64,000 bases of DNA from NCBI GenBank assembly GCA_031216915.1, contig CM062290.1, positions 385,064,718-385,128,717 of the forward strand, written 5' to 3'. Source of the DNA: Pictodentalium vernedei (lineage: Eukaryota; Mollusca; Scaphopoda; Dentaliida; Dentaliidae). Made by a program: the position numbers and the translations under genes. The notes below the pieces were generated by a model. It searched no databases. It saw only the letters and a program-made list of their open reading frames with translations, and was not told the origin of the DNA. This document shows, piece by piece, positions 1-9,714 of the stretch (positions within the stretch are counted from its first letter, which is position 1; every line of letters starts with the position of its first letter).

Positions 1-40
1 GGCGATCCTATCGGCATTTTTTTTATATGATGACCTTTCC

Positions 41-256
41 CATGGGAACCCTGAGAAGTGAGGCAGTGCTTGTTTACTGTGGTAAGTTAGCACCATTTTA
101 CTGGTAAAATAGGGCCCAGTCACCAATGCTTGGGGTGGAAATCCTCTAAAATGGGCAACATGGGAATAAACGATTGGCTGAAGCTGACTCCTATTCATGT
201 TGCGGTCAAGATTAGCCTTTTGCAGAAATATGTCACCTTAAACACCAGTAAAGGAA
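41..256 (+). mobile_element. SINE-B copy (hairpin-headed short retroelement)
   Basis: This resembles 20163-20395 and 42709-43146 over about 210 bp: a head with a TTTACTGTGGTAA hairpin motif, a middle with TTTTACTGGTAAAAT, and a 3' end reading CACCTTAAACACCAGTAAA. The last part is the same tail as SINE-A (GACCTTAAACACCAATAAATA). A shared tail with an unrelated head suggests mobilisation by the same LINE partner. I see no tRNA A/B box in the head. The family assignment is my grouping. Confidence 0.6.
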
Positions 257-344
257 TGAATTAATATATGATGACCTCTTGTCACTGCAGAAAGGTTTAT
301 AGGTTAATTGCCTAAATAATATATATATGTTAATTTCATATCTT

Positions 345-523
345 TAAATTAACCCTGTGACAAACACAAAAACATGCCTTTACATTTACCATACCTTGAG
401 TATGAATTTGCCCTTGCAAAAAGGTTGCTCAGTAAACTCCTGTTAATTGAATAAAAAAGCTTGTAATAATTATCAAATTACTCCCACATGTTAATTGCAT
501 AAAGGTTGCAGAGTAAACTCTTG
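345..523. mobile_element. Fragment of P (pogo/Tigger-like MITE)
   Basis: The stretch contains the repeated TGTTAATTGAATA and AGAGTAAACTCCTGTTAA motifs of the P family (complete copies at 16167-16536 and 24580-25007) but has lost both termini. It is decayed and runs directly into a D element at 528. Confidence 0.55.
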
Positions 524-527
524 TTAA

Positions 528-1076
528 CTGGTGGAGTGCAGGAAGCTCATATTTAGGCTCTATTCTGAAGTGTAGGTACTACAACTTAAAGGCTTCAAAT
601 TCAGTGGCTATGCTTCATCTTATCTTGGAAGTGATATTATTTAGTCTTGTAGTGGCCGAGGTATAAAGGCCATTTACCAACCAGTCTGGTTGGTCCGGAT
701 CTCTCAGTCTCATGGTAAATCGGTCGCTTTGTGTGCTGGAGGTTGACAGTTCAAGCCTTGGCTCATGCACTTCTCTCTCGATCTGTTACATTTGGGGGCT
801 CGTCCGATCCTCAGCATTTGGTGGCATTGTGGATGCTGTGATGAAGCATGGTCAATGTTTTGACCCCTCTGAGGTGGAATCTGTGGTGAGATTAACTGTG
901 GATGAATCTCAAAGAACGTGAGAGTAGTGTAGCAGTCGGGTATAAAAGCCATTTACCAACCAGCCTGGTTGGTCCAGATCTCTTAGTCTCGTGGTAAGTC
1001 AGTCGCTTTGGGCGCTGGAGGTCGACGGTTAGTTACAGTTTGTTAGGATTTGCCTTGTTACAATTTATGGGAGAGT
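528..1076 (+). mobile_element. D element (TTAA-flanked MITE) split by a TRIM
   Basis: The left end follows a TTAA (524-527) and reads CTGGTGGAGTGC, as in D copies at 15090, 16707 and 27994. The body matches those copies up to ATTATTTAGTCT, is broken by the TRIM at 648-1037, and resumes with GTTAGGATTTGCCTTG. The second half of the hairpin is missing, and the element is joined near 1076 to a truncated SINE-A. The intact D copies supply the pre-insertion sequence of the TRIM target. Confidence 0.65.
648..1037 (+). mobile_element. TRIM: miniature LTR retrotransposon, copy 1
   Basis: Two direct terminal repeats (648-790, 143 bp, and 928-1037, internally deleted) begin TGTAG and end GTTACA. Right after the first is TT and then TGGGGGCTCGTCCG (793-806), the start of a tRNA-Pro type primer-binding site. 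A purine-rich run (910-927) precedes the second repeat. The flanks GTCT/GTTT (644-647, 1038-1041) fit a 4-bp duplication. No protein is encoded in the roughly 137 bp internal region. Each LTR holds a TATAAA-like stretch and a tRNA-like block with A- and B-box-like motifs. An alternative reading is a dimeric tRNA-SINE, but the PBS, the TG...CA ends and copy 2 at 51915-52322 favour an LTR element. Confidence 0.72.
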
Positions 1077-1079
1077 GGG

Positions 1080-1290
1080 CACTCGAGGGTGCACACGTCT
1101 TCAACCATTGTAACCTTGCTTGAGCGGAGCTTGAACAGAGTTAGAATGTTGAGGAGCTGGCAGCTGCTCATCATTGCTCGGTGGTTCTCTTCGGGTACTC
1201 CGGCTTCCTCCACCCATAAAACTGTCACGGTCATGATTAGACATTGTGCATAAGTATGTGACCTTAAACACCAATAAATAAATAAATAAA
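1080..1290 (+). mobile_element. SINE-A, 3' part
   Basis: The body runs from ACACGTCTTCAACC through TCGGTGGTTCTCT and CTTCCTCCACCC to the tail GACCTTAAACACCAATAAATA with six AATA-type repeats. The tRNA-like head and first body third are absent. Confidence 0.8.
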
Positions 1291-1319
1291 TAAATAATAA
1301 TATTTTTACATCTTGTATA

Positions 1320-1590
1320 TCAGAGCCCATTGAGCTCTGTCAAAAAAGATATAATAGAATAAATGCTCAGTTTATAACTAGAGATTAGAAATATGCCCTG
1401 ATTAACAGGAGATAGTTTTACACTCCTGTCAATTGATTATTTTTCTGTGGCAAAGTGGGTATTCGATTTAAAAAAAAATTTTTATTGAGGTCTGACAACA
1501 ATTTTGACAGTTAGGGTCACCTCCTGTTGGACAGTTTTACTGGTGGTGGAAGCCAGAGTACCTGGATATTCAATTAACAAGGTTGCACTG
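1320..1590 (+). mobile_element. P element fragment with a short SINE-A insert
   Basis: The central P motif GAGCTCTGTCAAA...GATATAATAGA and the right end AATTAACAAGGTTGCACTGTA are recognisable. At about 1470-1566 lies a heavily 5'-truncated minus-strand SINE-A end (TTTATTGAGG through GGAAGCCAGAGTACC). It is flanked by TATTCGATT / TATTCAATT, which looks like its target duplication. Confidence 0.55.
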
Positions 1591-1657
1591 TATTTAATTT
1601 TTTTTGGACGATCACAGTGTCACCCTGTTAACTGAATAGTCACTTTGCCAATGAAAC

Positions 1658-2011
1658 AGGGAGCATGGTGGCTCAGTAGGTAGAGGTGCAGGCTGCAAGC
1701 CAAGTGGTCCTCGGTTCGAATCCCACCTGTGGCAACCCTGTTGTGTCCTTGGGCAAGACACTTCATCTCCATTGGGAACGACAACACCGTGTACTAAGGC
1801 GTACTGCATGTCGATGGTACGCATGTCTTCAACCAATCTAACCCTGCCTGTGCTGCAGTGTGGAGTTACGATGTTGGGGAGCTGGCAGCTGCTCGTCGTT
1901 GCTTGGTGGTTCTCTTCGGGTACTCCGGCTTTCTACACCCGTAAAACTGTCACGGTCATGATTAGGCATTGTGCATAAATATGTGACCTTAAACATCAAT
2001 AAATAAATAAA
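1658..2011 (+). mobile_element. SINE-A, full length, tRNA-derived head
   Basis: The head has an A-box-like TGGCTCAGTAGG and a B box GGTTCGAATCC, the two internal RNA polymerase III promoter blocks. The body has TGTCCTTGGGCAAGACACTT, and the 3' end is GACCTTAAACATCAATAAATA. It is flanked by a perfect 14-bp duplication TTTGCCAATGAAAC (1644-1657, 2012-2025). This is the best reference copy for the family. It is a pol III retroposon with no protein product, and a functional tRNA is ruled out by the attached body. Confidence 0.93.
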
Positions 2012-2168
2012 TTTGCCAATGAAACTTACTCATTTAACAGGAGTATTCAATTAACAGGGATTTGATCACTTTACTGCATTTCAGAGATAACCTGAGCACG
2101 GAGCTCTGTCAAACAAGATATAATAGATTAAATGCCTATAATGGATGAACTGAGTAAAATAGGTCTAT

Positions 2169-2477
2169 TTATTTATTGAGGTTTAACAACACATTCAACA
2201 TCCAGGGTCACCTCATGTCGGACAGTTTTACGTGTGGAGGAAGCCGGAGTACTCGGAGAGAACCACTGAGCAACGATAAGCAATCGTGAGCAACTGTCAG
2301 ACTCATCAACGAGCTAATCCCCCACAAGCAGGGTTAGCATTGGTTGAAGATAAGTGCACTATCAGGATTAATTGCCTTGCCCAGGGACACAATGTAGTTA
2401 CCCCTGGTGGGTATCAAACCATGGACCTTCTGGTTTGAAGTCCAATGCCTTAACTACTGAGCTACTGTGCTCCCTAT
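2169..2477 (-). mobile_element. SINE-A, full length, minus strand
   Basis: The copy reads from a head GGGAGCACAGTAGCTCAG (complement, at 2477) to a TTTATTTATTGAGG tail at 2169. It is flanked by AAATAGGTCTAT (2157-2168 and 2478-2489). The body is shortened between the head and the CTTGTGGGG segment. Confidence 0.88.
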
Positions 2478-2590
2478 AAATAGGTCTATAAACAAGGAGA
2501 ATTTGGGGATTGTCAGGGTAATTCATCAATATATTATAAAATTTCTATTCAGTTAAGAAGATTTTACTATATGCCGGTAACCGATATTCA

Positions 2591-2839
2591 AATCCCAATT
2601 GCACATGTGGGGGCATGGTGGCATTGTGTACTAAGGCATACTGCACGTCGATGGTGCACCTGTCTTCAACTAATACTTACCCTGCTTGTGTGGAGTTAGT
2701 ACATTGGGGAGCCTGACCATTCCTTGCCATTGCTCACTGGTTCTCTCTGGGTACTCTGGCTTCCTCAACCCGTAAAACTGTCCAACACGAGGTGATCCTG
2801 GCTGTCAAATGTGCCATTAAACCCCAATAAATAAATAAA
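2591..2839 (+). mobile_element. SINE-A, 5'-truncated
   Basis: The body starts at CCCAATTGCACATGTGGGGG and ends in ATTAAACCCCAATAAATAAATA. The flanks TAACCGATATTCA (2578-2590) and TAACCTATATTCA (2840-2852) are a 13-bp duplication with one difference. This copy belongs to the subfamily whose tail reads GTGCCATTAAACCCC instead of GACCTTAAACACC. Confidence 0.85.
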
Positions 2840-3165
2840 TAACCTATATTCAGTAAACAGGACAAATTTGTTCTGAAGTGAGGGGAAAGGTTTTGTGTTT
2901 GGAAATATATTCAGTTAACAGGACTAGTCAATTATGGTATATCCAATTAAGTAGGCCCACTGCACATCTTGTCAGTGGGGATAGGAACATATTTCAATTC
3001 TTTGCTTCAAATATTTATAAAAATCACTCAGTGCACCTTTGAGACAAAATTTCTTCTCCACCTTTGAATGTAGGTCACATTTTGTAATAGCAATGCAGAA
3101 ATCACTCAACAAAAAATGGCCCCAAAAATCCAACTAAATGCACGACAATATGTGAAACATTATTA

Positions 3166-3570
3166 GTTAGGCCACACAAAGTAGATGTTCTGTTTCTCAG
3201 GCCAAGTTTTGTAAAACTGCATGTTTTTTATTTTATATTTTATTTTTGTAATTATTTCTTTGCCATCAGAAGTTCATTTTCTTGGTTTATTTCGTGTTTT
3301 AGGCCTCATAATCTACAGAATAGCAAGGGTGGTGATGTATTTCGTACCTTGGGTGCAACAAGGCTTTGCAATGCTAAAGCATTGCAAAGCCTTGTTGCAC
3401 TCAAGGGACAAATTTATCAATTTTATTAACTTGTGTAAAATATCAGACATAAACCATTTAGTTTTTATTTTTTCAAGTTTGCATTGGTTATAAAAAGAGA
3501 GCATGCGGGAGCCAAAAGGACCATGCGGGAGGGTCTGAGAAACAGATTTTTAATTTTATTAAGCCTTATA
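3166..3570 (+). mobile_element. C element: long-hairpin MITE
   Basis: Terminal inverted segments read TTAGGCC...CTGTTTCTCAGGCC on the left and GGTCTGAGAAACAGAT...AAGCCTTA on the right. The centre is a hairpin (about 3350-3405) of AAGGCTTTGCAATGCT against AGCATTGCAAAGCCTT. Other copies are at 7859-9825 (interrupted) and 30676-31080. The superfamily is not clear. ORFs crossing it on both strands are by-products of the palindrome. Confidence 0.7.
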
Positions 3571-3574
3571 ACAG

Positions 3575-3726
3575 GTTATTCAGATTCAAATTCCAAGACT
3601 GATAATGTCGGTGAATTAGAATCGGAATCACGCCGTCAGACTTTGTCGTATGGTAAAGATGATTGTGATAGGGATGCAACACTGATTACAATTGTGACCA
3701 CTGATAAATGCCACACCCACCTCTAA
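3575..3726 (+). other. Weak candidate terminal coding exon
   Basis: Just outside the C element, a potential acceptor (CCTTATAACAG) is followed by 49 open codons rich in Asp, Glu, Ser and Thr. They include the motifs GELESESRRQTLSYGKDDC and VTTDKCHTHL and end at TAA 3724-3726. No copy is seen elsewhere in the window. The polypyrimidine tract is poor and the family is unknown, so this may be chance. Confidence 0.25.
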
Positions 3727-4460
3727 TTAGACAATTAACACCACATAAATGGTGGAGGTGGTACCAAACTATATTCCATCGGGTTAATGAAGTTTCTCTT
3801 ATGCATGGCTACATAATATATCATAATATACAAAAACTCATTATCCCCTTCTGAAAAAAGTGTTCAGTGAGATCCCAGGAATGGTTTTAAAATTGTAACC
3901 CTTTAATCTAATAAACCATACTTTGCTAAATTTTGATTACAGGCTTATACCTGGGTCAGTACGATGCATATAGAGATGTAGCAGAAGTCCAGCTGCATGG
4001 CTAAAATATGGATTTCCCTATATTAAAAGAATGAAACAAAGTTCCCTTGTATAGAACTTTAACATTTTATTTATAGTTTCCAGGTTTTACATAATCTCAA
4101 ATTGTGCACTGCAGTGTGATAACTTTTTTTTGTACCCCAATAATTCCAAATTTCTGAATAATGCTACGCAACAGAATTAGCCTAATCACAAATTCAAACG
4201 ATACCGACTTAAATCATCTGTAAATTAGCCTGATACTTTCGATTATTGCATGATCAGAAAATTATCAAAAACTAGAACAAGTGAGTTGTTTGCCATAAAA
4301 GTGGAATGCCTGAACAAGCGAGTTATTTGCCTTACAAAAGTTGAAGGGGTGAATGAGCTAGTCATTCCCCTTACCTCAAGCCCTTTCCAAAGACATGGAA
4401 CCTAGCTGTACAGCAGTGCTACAAAGCCATGAATTTACACCACGTCTGGTGCTTCACAAA
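3727..4460. other. No recognisable feature
   Basis: AT-rich single-copy sequence. I see no long ORF, hairpin, terminal repeat or match to the families in this window. Confidence 0.5.
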
Positions 4461-4770
4461 TGTAACAGATCAAGAGAGAAGTGTCTAACTGTCGACCTCT
4501 AGCACACAAAGCAACCGATTTATCATGAGAGTAAGAGACCAGGACCAACCAAGCTGGTTGGTAAATGGCCTTTATACCTGGACCACTACACTACTCTCAT
4601 GTTCTTTTGCGATTCAGCGAATTGCACACCAGATTCCACCTCAGAGTAGTCAAACATCCACAGTGCTTCACCACAACACTCACAGTGCCACCACCTGCTT
4701 AGGGCTGGTCAACAGCACCAGTGTTACAGATCGAGCCTCGGCTCCCGTACTTTTCTCTTGATCTATAAGA
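4461..4770 (-). mobile_element. TRIM copy 3, rearranged
   Basis: A minus-strand LTR spans 4461-4590 (TGTAAC at the left edge, CCACTACA at the right), with the ACCAACC/GGTTGGT block and the tRNA-like segment. The internal region follows. The distal LTR is replaced by a short inverted piece at about 4728-4762 (AGATCGAGCCTCGGCTCC) in the opposite orientation. This rearranged copy has no usable second LTR or PBS. Confidence 0.55.
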
Positions 4771-4865
4771 GAGATGTATTTTATTAATAAAAACCAGTAA
4801 TATTACATCTTGTGGTTGCAGATAACAGATTACTTTTGTTCTTGGCAAGGTGCACAAGAACTCAT

Positions 4866-5001
4866 TGGTTAGAAAATTGGACTACAGATTGAAAGGTCAT
4901 TGGTTCAGTCATGGCCAACACCAGGTATTCCTTCTTCCTCTAGCCGTAAAACTGTCCAATACAATATGACCCTGCATGTTGAAAGTGCCCAATAAATTAA
5001 T
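4866..5001 (+). mobile_element. SINE-A with a large internal deletion
   Basis: A degenerate head (TTGGTTAGAAAATTGGAC, B box TTGGTTCAGTC) joins directly to the last body part (CTTCCTCTAGCCGTAAAACT) and ends in CCCAATAAATTAATAG. About 200 bp of body are missing. Confidence 0.65.
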
Positions 5002-5626
5002 AGAAGTATTAATATATGCTGTCCATACAGTCCCCCATTGACACCTAACTCCAATAATAATAATAAAATTTATCAACCGAAAAATTTTATGTCCGAACCG
5101 CACGGTACGCGAAAGCCGTTCGCGACACGGAAACTATATAAAATACAATAAAAATGTGGTTGAAAATAATAACGAGAATATATAAAACACAGTCCTGTTA
5201 TTATACGATCCTCAGATCCATAATTCCAGTCACAGGAAACCATTATCAACGAGTTGAATTATCACTGTTTCTGAATGCAAAATGGACGTCCTACCACATG
5301 GAGTGACGAAAAAAGAATGATTCATTGGTGACTGCCTGCACACTGGTTCTGGAAGTCGTGGAATTGTACTAAGAGAAGAGCGTCCCCTACTGGGTCTGCG
5401 CCGGTAGCACTCGACCCAGTTTTGGCTTATTTTTTCTTGATGCTTTTGCACCAGTTTTCTTTCCCAAATCGCTTGGGAAAGATCAAAATAGAGAGTATAT
5501 TTTCCGAGTTAGGGCATTCCACTGTAGTGCAAGCCTGTAGTAAACAATTGCGGTAGGTATACTAAGAAAGGAAATTTACTATAAAATTTAAATTTTTTCA
5601 CAAATGATTTCTTGAGTTTATTTTAG
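5002..5626. other. Unexplained, slightly GC-richer segment
   Basis: A short ATA-rich run (5051-5066) is followed by sequence with CG-containing patches (around 5098-5130 and 5385-5412), unlike its AT-rich surroundings. A minus-strand frame of 73 codons (5230-5451) has no family I recognise. It could be the relic of a gene or an element not repeated here. Confidence 0.3.
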
Positions 5627-5719
5627 AGGAATTTTTCATCAAATCTAATCATGGCTGCTTTATAGCAGCCAAGCTTAGATTTGATGAAAAATGTCTTGAA
5701 AATATCAGCGGGTCAAGAG
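5627..5719 (+). mobile_element. E element (TTAA-type MITE), right part
   Basis: A hairpin, ATTTTTCATCAAATCTAATC against its complement around GGCTGCTTTATAGCAGCC (5632-5692), is followed by CTTGAAAATATCAGCGGGTC and AGAGTTAA. The near-complete copy at 49244-49481 has the same hairpin and right end. The left end is not recognisable here. Confidence 0.55.
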
Positions 5720-5939
5720 TTAAACACCATGTCTGAAAGAATCATTTGTCCAATGTGTATAGGCCTGGCTTCACTACCCATGAAAACAAGTTATTTTTTT
5801 GTTCTGCCTTGTGATATACAGAGGATATCTAGTGTTTTTGAGTGGATACCACGTGTGCAAAATTTAAAAAATGACTCTAACCAACTGACCGTTTACATGG
5901 TTCGGAGATGGCAAACTGAATACTTGGGTACATAAAAAT

Positions 5940-6016
5940 TCTCCCATTAATTGTAACAAGACAAAAATGAGAACAAATCTTAAGATTGAGAAAAAATTTA
6001 GCACTCTACCAATTAA
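5940..6016 (+). mobile_element. D element, right-end fragment
   Basis: The right half of D is present: CCATTAATTGTAACAAGAC, GAACAAATCTT and TTTAGCACTCTACCAATTAA. Confidence 0.6.
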
Positions 6017-6228
6017 GTTACTCAGACTTTACCATTCAAGATGCAACTTTTGGCTAACCGGTCATCTGTTCGCGTAGATTTAAATTTGGGTAACCACCAT
6101 GCGAACAAAACAAGCATTCTCATCAATTTTTGCACACTGCATACCAAAACTTATCTCATGAGTGACTGAGACAGATGTTTATTTTTTGTGAGTTGAACAA
6201 GTGAAAAATAAATATTTTTTGTGGTCAC

Positions 6229-6520
6229 ATTATTTATTTATTTATTGGTGTTTAAGGTCATATACTTATGCACAATGGCTAATCATGACCATGACAGTTT
6301 TACTGGTGGAGGAAGCCAGAGTACCCAGAGAGAACCACCGAGCAACGATGAGCAGCCTCCAGCTCCCCAACATCGTAATTCTGCACTGCAGCACAGACAG
6401 GGTTAGATTGGTTGAAGACATGCATACCATCAACGTGCAGTATGCCTTAATACACAGTGTCATCGTGCCCCCACGTGGACAACCGGGGTTAACTGTTTTG
6501 CCCAAGGACACAACGTGCAA
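6229..6520 (-). mobile_element. SINE-A, minus strand, head missing
   Basis: The tail TTATTTATTTATTGGTGTTTA is at the left and the body runs to GCCCAAGGACACAACGTG. Overlapping open frames on both strands (up to 128 codons) are chance products of the SINE body, which is open in several frames in many copies. Confidence 0.82.
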
Positions 6521-6548
6521 CCTGCAAATTTTGTCCATTATGCAACTA

Positions 6549-6824
6549 CAGTTGAAACTAGAAGTACTGTCATGAACTGTTCGCTTATCTAGGCTTAAAT
6601 GAGCGTAGGAATTGCGCGCTGCTGTCAAATTGCCATATCGAATGGCATCCAAAGCACGGCAGCTTCTCCTGGGTTACCCGGAGGTCCATTGGCTGAAACA
6701 TTGCTTGTGCCTAGACCATATGTACAGAATTTGATAGCCTTCCTATGGTCATAACGCGTAGATTAATGTGCAGATCCATGTGCTATTTGTGCACATTTCA
6801 TGACAGGACTTCTAGTTTTAACTT
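6549..6824 (-). mobile_element. F element (TA-flanked MITE)
   Basis: Termini CAGTTGAAACTAGAAGTACT and AGGACTTCTAGTTTTAACT are inverted repeats of about 28 bp. Related copies lie at 35979-36291 and 50507-50771, where TA flanks both ends. The internal hairpin around CCGGAGGTCC is half lost in this copy. A TA target and a TIR starting CAGT fit a Tc1/mariner-type source. Confidence 0.7.
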
Positions 6825-7046
6825 TTGGAATCTCATCAATTGCTGTCACACTAGATATTAAGAGAATTTCTCCATGGCAACAAACTGCCATGGACAAGGT
6901 TACAGTCCATGGCAATTTTAACGATCAGCCAACAGCACTGATTCAATGCTTCTTCTGTTGATGTATCAGTTGAATAGATGATTTACCAAATTTACGATTG
7001 ACTTAAAGTCTTGTGTTGTCATAATGCCCCCTGTAGTACATTGATA

Positions 7047-7404
7047 TATTTATTTACTTATTGGTGTTTAAGGTCACATATTTCTGCACAATGGCTAATC
7101 ATGACCACGTCAGTTTTATGGGTGGAGGAAGCTGGAGTACCCAGAGAGAACCACCGAGCAATGGCAAGCAACTGTCAGTTCCCCAACATACTAACTCCAC
7201 ACAAGCAGGGTTAGAATTGGTTGAAGACAGGTGCACCATCGACATGTGGGATGCCTTAGTACACAGCGTCACCATGCCCCCACATGGGCAATAGGGGTGA
7301 AGTGTCTTGCCCAAGGACACATCGTGGTTGCTGCAGGTGGGATTCAAACCGAGGACCTCTCGGCTTGCATCCTGCACCTCTACCTACTGAGCCACCGCGC
7401 CCCC
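7047..7404 (-). mobile_element. SINE-A, full length, minus strand
   Basis: The copy includes the tRNA-like head (on the complement, GGCTCAGTAGGTAGAGGTGC, with a B box GGTTTGAATCC) through to the tail. It is flanked by a perfect 12-bp duplication AGTACATTGATA (7035-7046, 7405-7416). Confidence 0.93.
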
Positions 7405-7416
7405 AGTACATTGATA

Positions 7417-7858
7417 ATGCTAGTTATAAATCACCTTCTTCAAATTTTAATGAAGAAGCCCACAGTATTCAAGTGCCATGGAGAAATTCATATCCCATGG
7501 CGATCCCAATGGCATTTGCTGATTGCCATGGCTAATTTCAAGGGCTGTAGAATGTTGGTCAGTTTCAAATAAAGTTTTTACCATTTGATTGATTAGTCAC
7601 CAGTGGAAGATCTGATCACTCTTATGATAAAAATTGATGTCCACTACTTGACACTAATTCTGTGAATTCATAATATCTCACTAAGGTGCAGAATTGAACA
7701 TACAACAGTTTCTGTCAGATATGATTCATGCAAACAGAGCTATACAGCAGTGGACGTTTGCATCGTTCATTACTGGTCCATGAGGTATTTTGCTTAATGA
7801 TTTTTCTCTTAAGTTCATTTGGTAGAACAAGATAATAAAAGTCAGTAGAAGAGATGAA
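7417..7858. other. Unexplained segment with repeated CCATGG motifs
   Basis: Several GCCATGG/CCATGGC words occur here (7477-7532) and also at 6873-6914, on the other side of the SINE at 7047-7404. The two parts may be one older element broken by that SINE. Nothing else is recognisable. Confidence 0.3.
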
Positions 7859-8116
7859 TTAGGCCTCTCAAAGTAGATCTTCTGTTTCTTGGGCCATTTT
7901 TTGTAAAATTGCATGGGGGCGGGAGGTTATTTATCTTATTTTTTATTTTTGTCATTATTTCTTTCCCATCGAAAGTTCATGTTCTTGGTTTGTTTTATGT
8001 TTTAGTCCTCATAATCTACAGAATAGCTTGGGTGGTGGTGTATTTCATCCCTTGAGTACAAGAAGGCTTTGAAATGCTTTAGCCTTTTTGCACTGAAGGG
8101 ACAAATTTATCAATTT

Positions 8117-9714
8117 TTAGTTCACCTTGACAACATCAAGTATGAGCTATTGGGATGGGTTGTGATCCATCGTCCGTCCGTATGTATGTACATCTGTATG
8201 TCCATACATCTGTCCGTCCACAATTCTGTTAGCACACCCTACAGGTCGCAGCTCTCACCCGATCTGTCCCAAATTTCATCTGTAGCTTTGGGGCAATGTC
8301 TAGATGGGAGCTATCGATTTTTTCTGAATATTGGCTAAAAACATGGCCACCAATGGCCATCTTAGGGTTGGTATATAAATTCTCAACAATTCCATTAGCA
8401 CACCCTGCAGGCTGCATCTCTCACTCAATCTTTTTCAAATTTCATATGTAGCTTTGGTGTCTAGATGGGAGCTATTGAATTTTTCTGAATTATGTTGAAA
8501 AGCATGGTTGCCAGCAGCCATCTTGGATTCAGATATAAATTGTCAACAATTCCATTAGCACACCCTACAGGTCGCATCTCTCACCTGATCTTTTATGGAC
8601 TTCATATATAGATTTGGTGTGATGTCTAGATGGGAGCTATCAAATTTTTCTGAATTTCGTTCAAAAATATGGCTGCCAGCAGCCATCTTGGATTTGGATA
8701 TAACTTGTCCAACAATTCCTTTAGCACACCCTACAGGCCGTGGCTCTCACCCGATCAGTACGAAATTTCATATGTGGCTTTGGGGCAATGTCTAAATGGG
8801 AGCTATCAAATTTTACCAAATTTCGTTGAAAAACATGGCTGCCAGTGGCCATCTTAGATTTGGCATATAAATAGTCAACAATTCCATTAGCACACCCTAC
8901 AGGCCGCATCTCTCACCCAATCTTTTCAAATTTCATATGTAGCTTTGGTGTGATGTCTAGATGATAGCAATTGAATATTTCTGAATTTTGTTGAAAAACA
9001 TGGCTGCCAGCAGCCATCTTGGATTCAGATATAAATTGTCAACAATTCCATTAGCACACCCTACAGGTAGCATCTCTCACCTGATCTTTTATGAATTTTA
9101 TATATAGCTTTGGTGTGATGTCTAGATAGGAGCTATCAAATTTTTCTGAATTTCATTTAAAAATATGGCTGCCAGCAGCCAGCTTGGATTGGCATTTGAA
9201 TTGTTAACAATTCCATTAGCACGCCCTGTAGGCCACATCTCTAACCCCAACTTTTTCAAATTTCATATGTAGTTTTGGTGTGATGTCTAGATGAGAGCTA
9301 TCAAATTGTTCTGAATTTTCTTGAAAAACATGGCTGGCTGTGGCCATCTTGGATTTGGTATATAAATTGTCAACAATTCCATTAACAGACCCTACAAGCC
9401 ACACCTCTCACCCGATCTTTTTCAAATTTTTTATGTGACTTTGATATGATGTCCAGATGGGAGTTATCAAATTTTTCTGCATTCTGTTGAAAAAGATAGC
9501 CGCCACCGGCCTTCTTGGATTTGACATATAAATTGCCAACAATTCCATAAGTACACAGAAAAGGCCCCATCCCATACCCGATTTTTTTCAGTTATCATTT
9601 GATGTGATGTCTTCTCTGTAGAAACTTGAGTGAGTGACATGGCATTACTGGATCTTTCTATTTAGTTCAGTCCCTTCTTGGACAAGTTGAGCTGCAGTGT
9701 CATCGACACTTTCA
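8117..9714 (+). mobile_element. Helentron-like element with internal satellite
   Basis: The left end reads TTAGTTCACCTTGAC. The right end reads GACAAGTTGAGCTGCAGTGTCATCGACACTTTCA, a subterminal inverted match followed by a short palindrome (AGTGTC/GACACT) near the 3' end. Internally it carries a GTCCGTCCGTATGTATG run and nine tandem units. Subterminal repeats, a 3' hairpin and T-rich insertion without a clear duplication are traits described for Helentron-associated non-autonomous elements, and this class is inferred on that basis. No Rep/helicase ORF is present. Confidence 0.6.
8224..9600 (+). repeat. Tandem array, ~165 bp unit, ~9 copies
   Basis: Starts marked by ATTCCATTAGCACACCCTAC recur at about 8224, 8390, 8550, 8716, 8882, 9046, 9211, 9377 and 9542, a 160-166 bp period. 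Each unit includes ATGTCTAGATGGGAGCTATC and ATGGCTGCCAGCAGCCATCT. Alternate units look more alike than neighbours (for example the units at 8550 and 9046), hinting at higher-order structure. Small 62-codon minus frames repeat with the unit and are not genes. Confidence 0.9.

Larger units (their letters stand above)
1611..2966 (-). mobile_element. P element (pogo/Tigger-like MITE) hosting three SINEs
   Basis: The ends CAGTGTCACCCTGTTAA (1611) and TTAAGTAGGCCCACTG (to 2966) match the two P termini. Removing the SINEs at 1658-2011, 2169-2477 and 2591-2839 leaves a contiguous P element of about 430 bp in the inverted orientation, like 42108-42430. The three SINEs each carry their own target duplication, so they entered independently after the P copy was in place. 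Confidence 0.7.

Noticed and set aside
1665-1735. tRNA genes in SINE heads
   Set aside because: The A and B boxes are present, but acceptor stems do not pair and a SINE body follows each of them.
6201-6652. 124 and 128 codon ORFs on both strands
   Set aside because: They overlap a SINE-A body and an F element; the same frames are open in other SINE copies.
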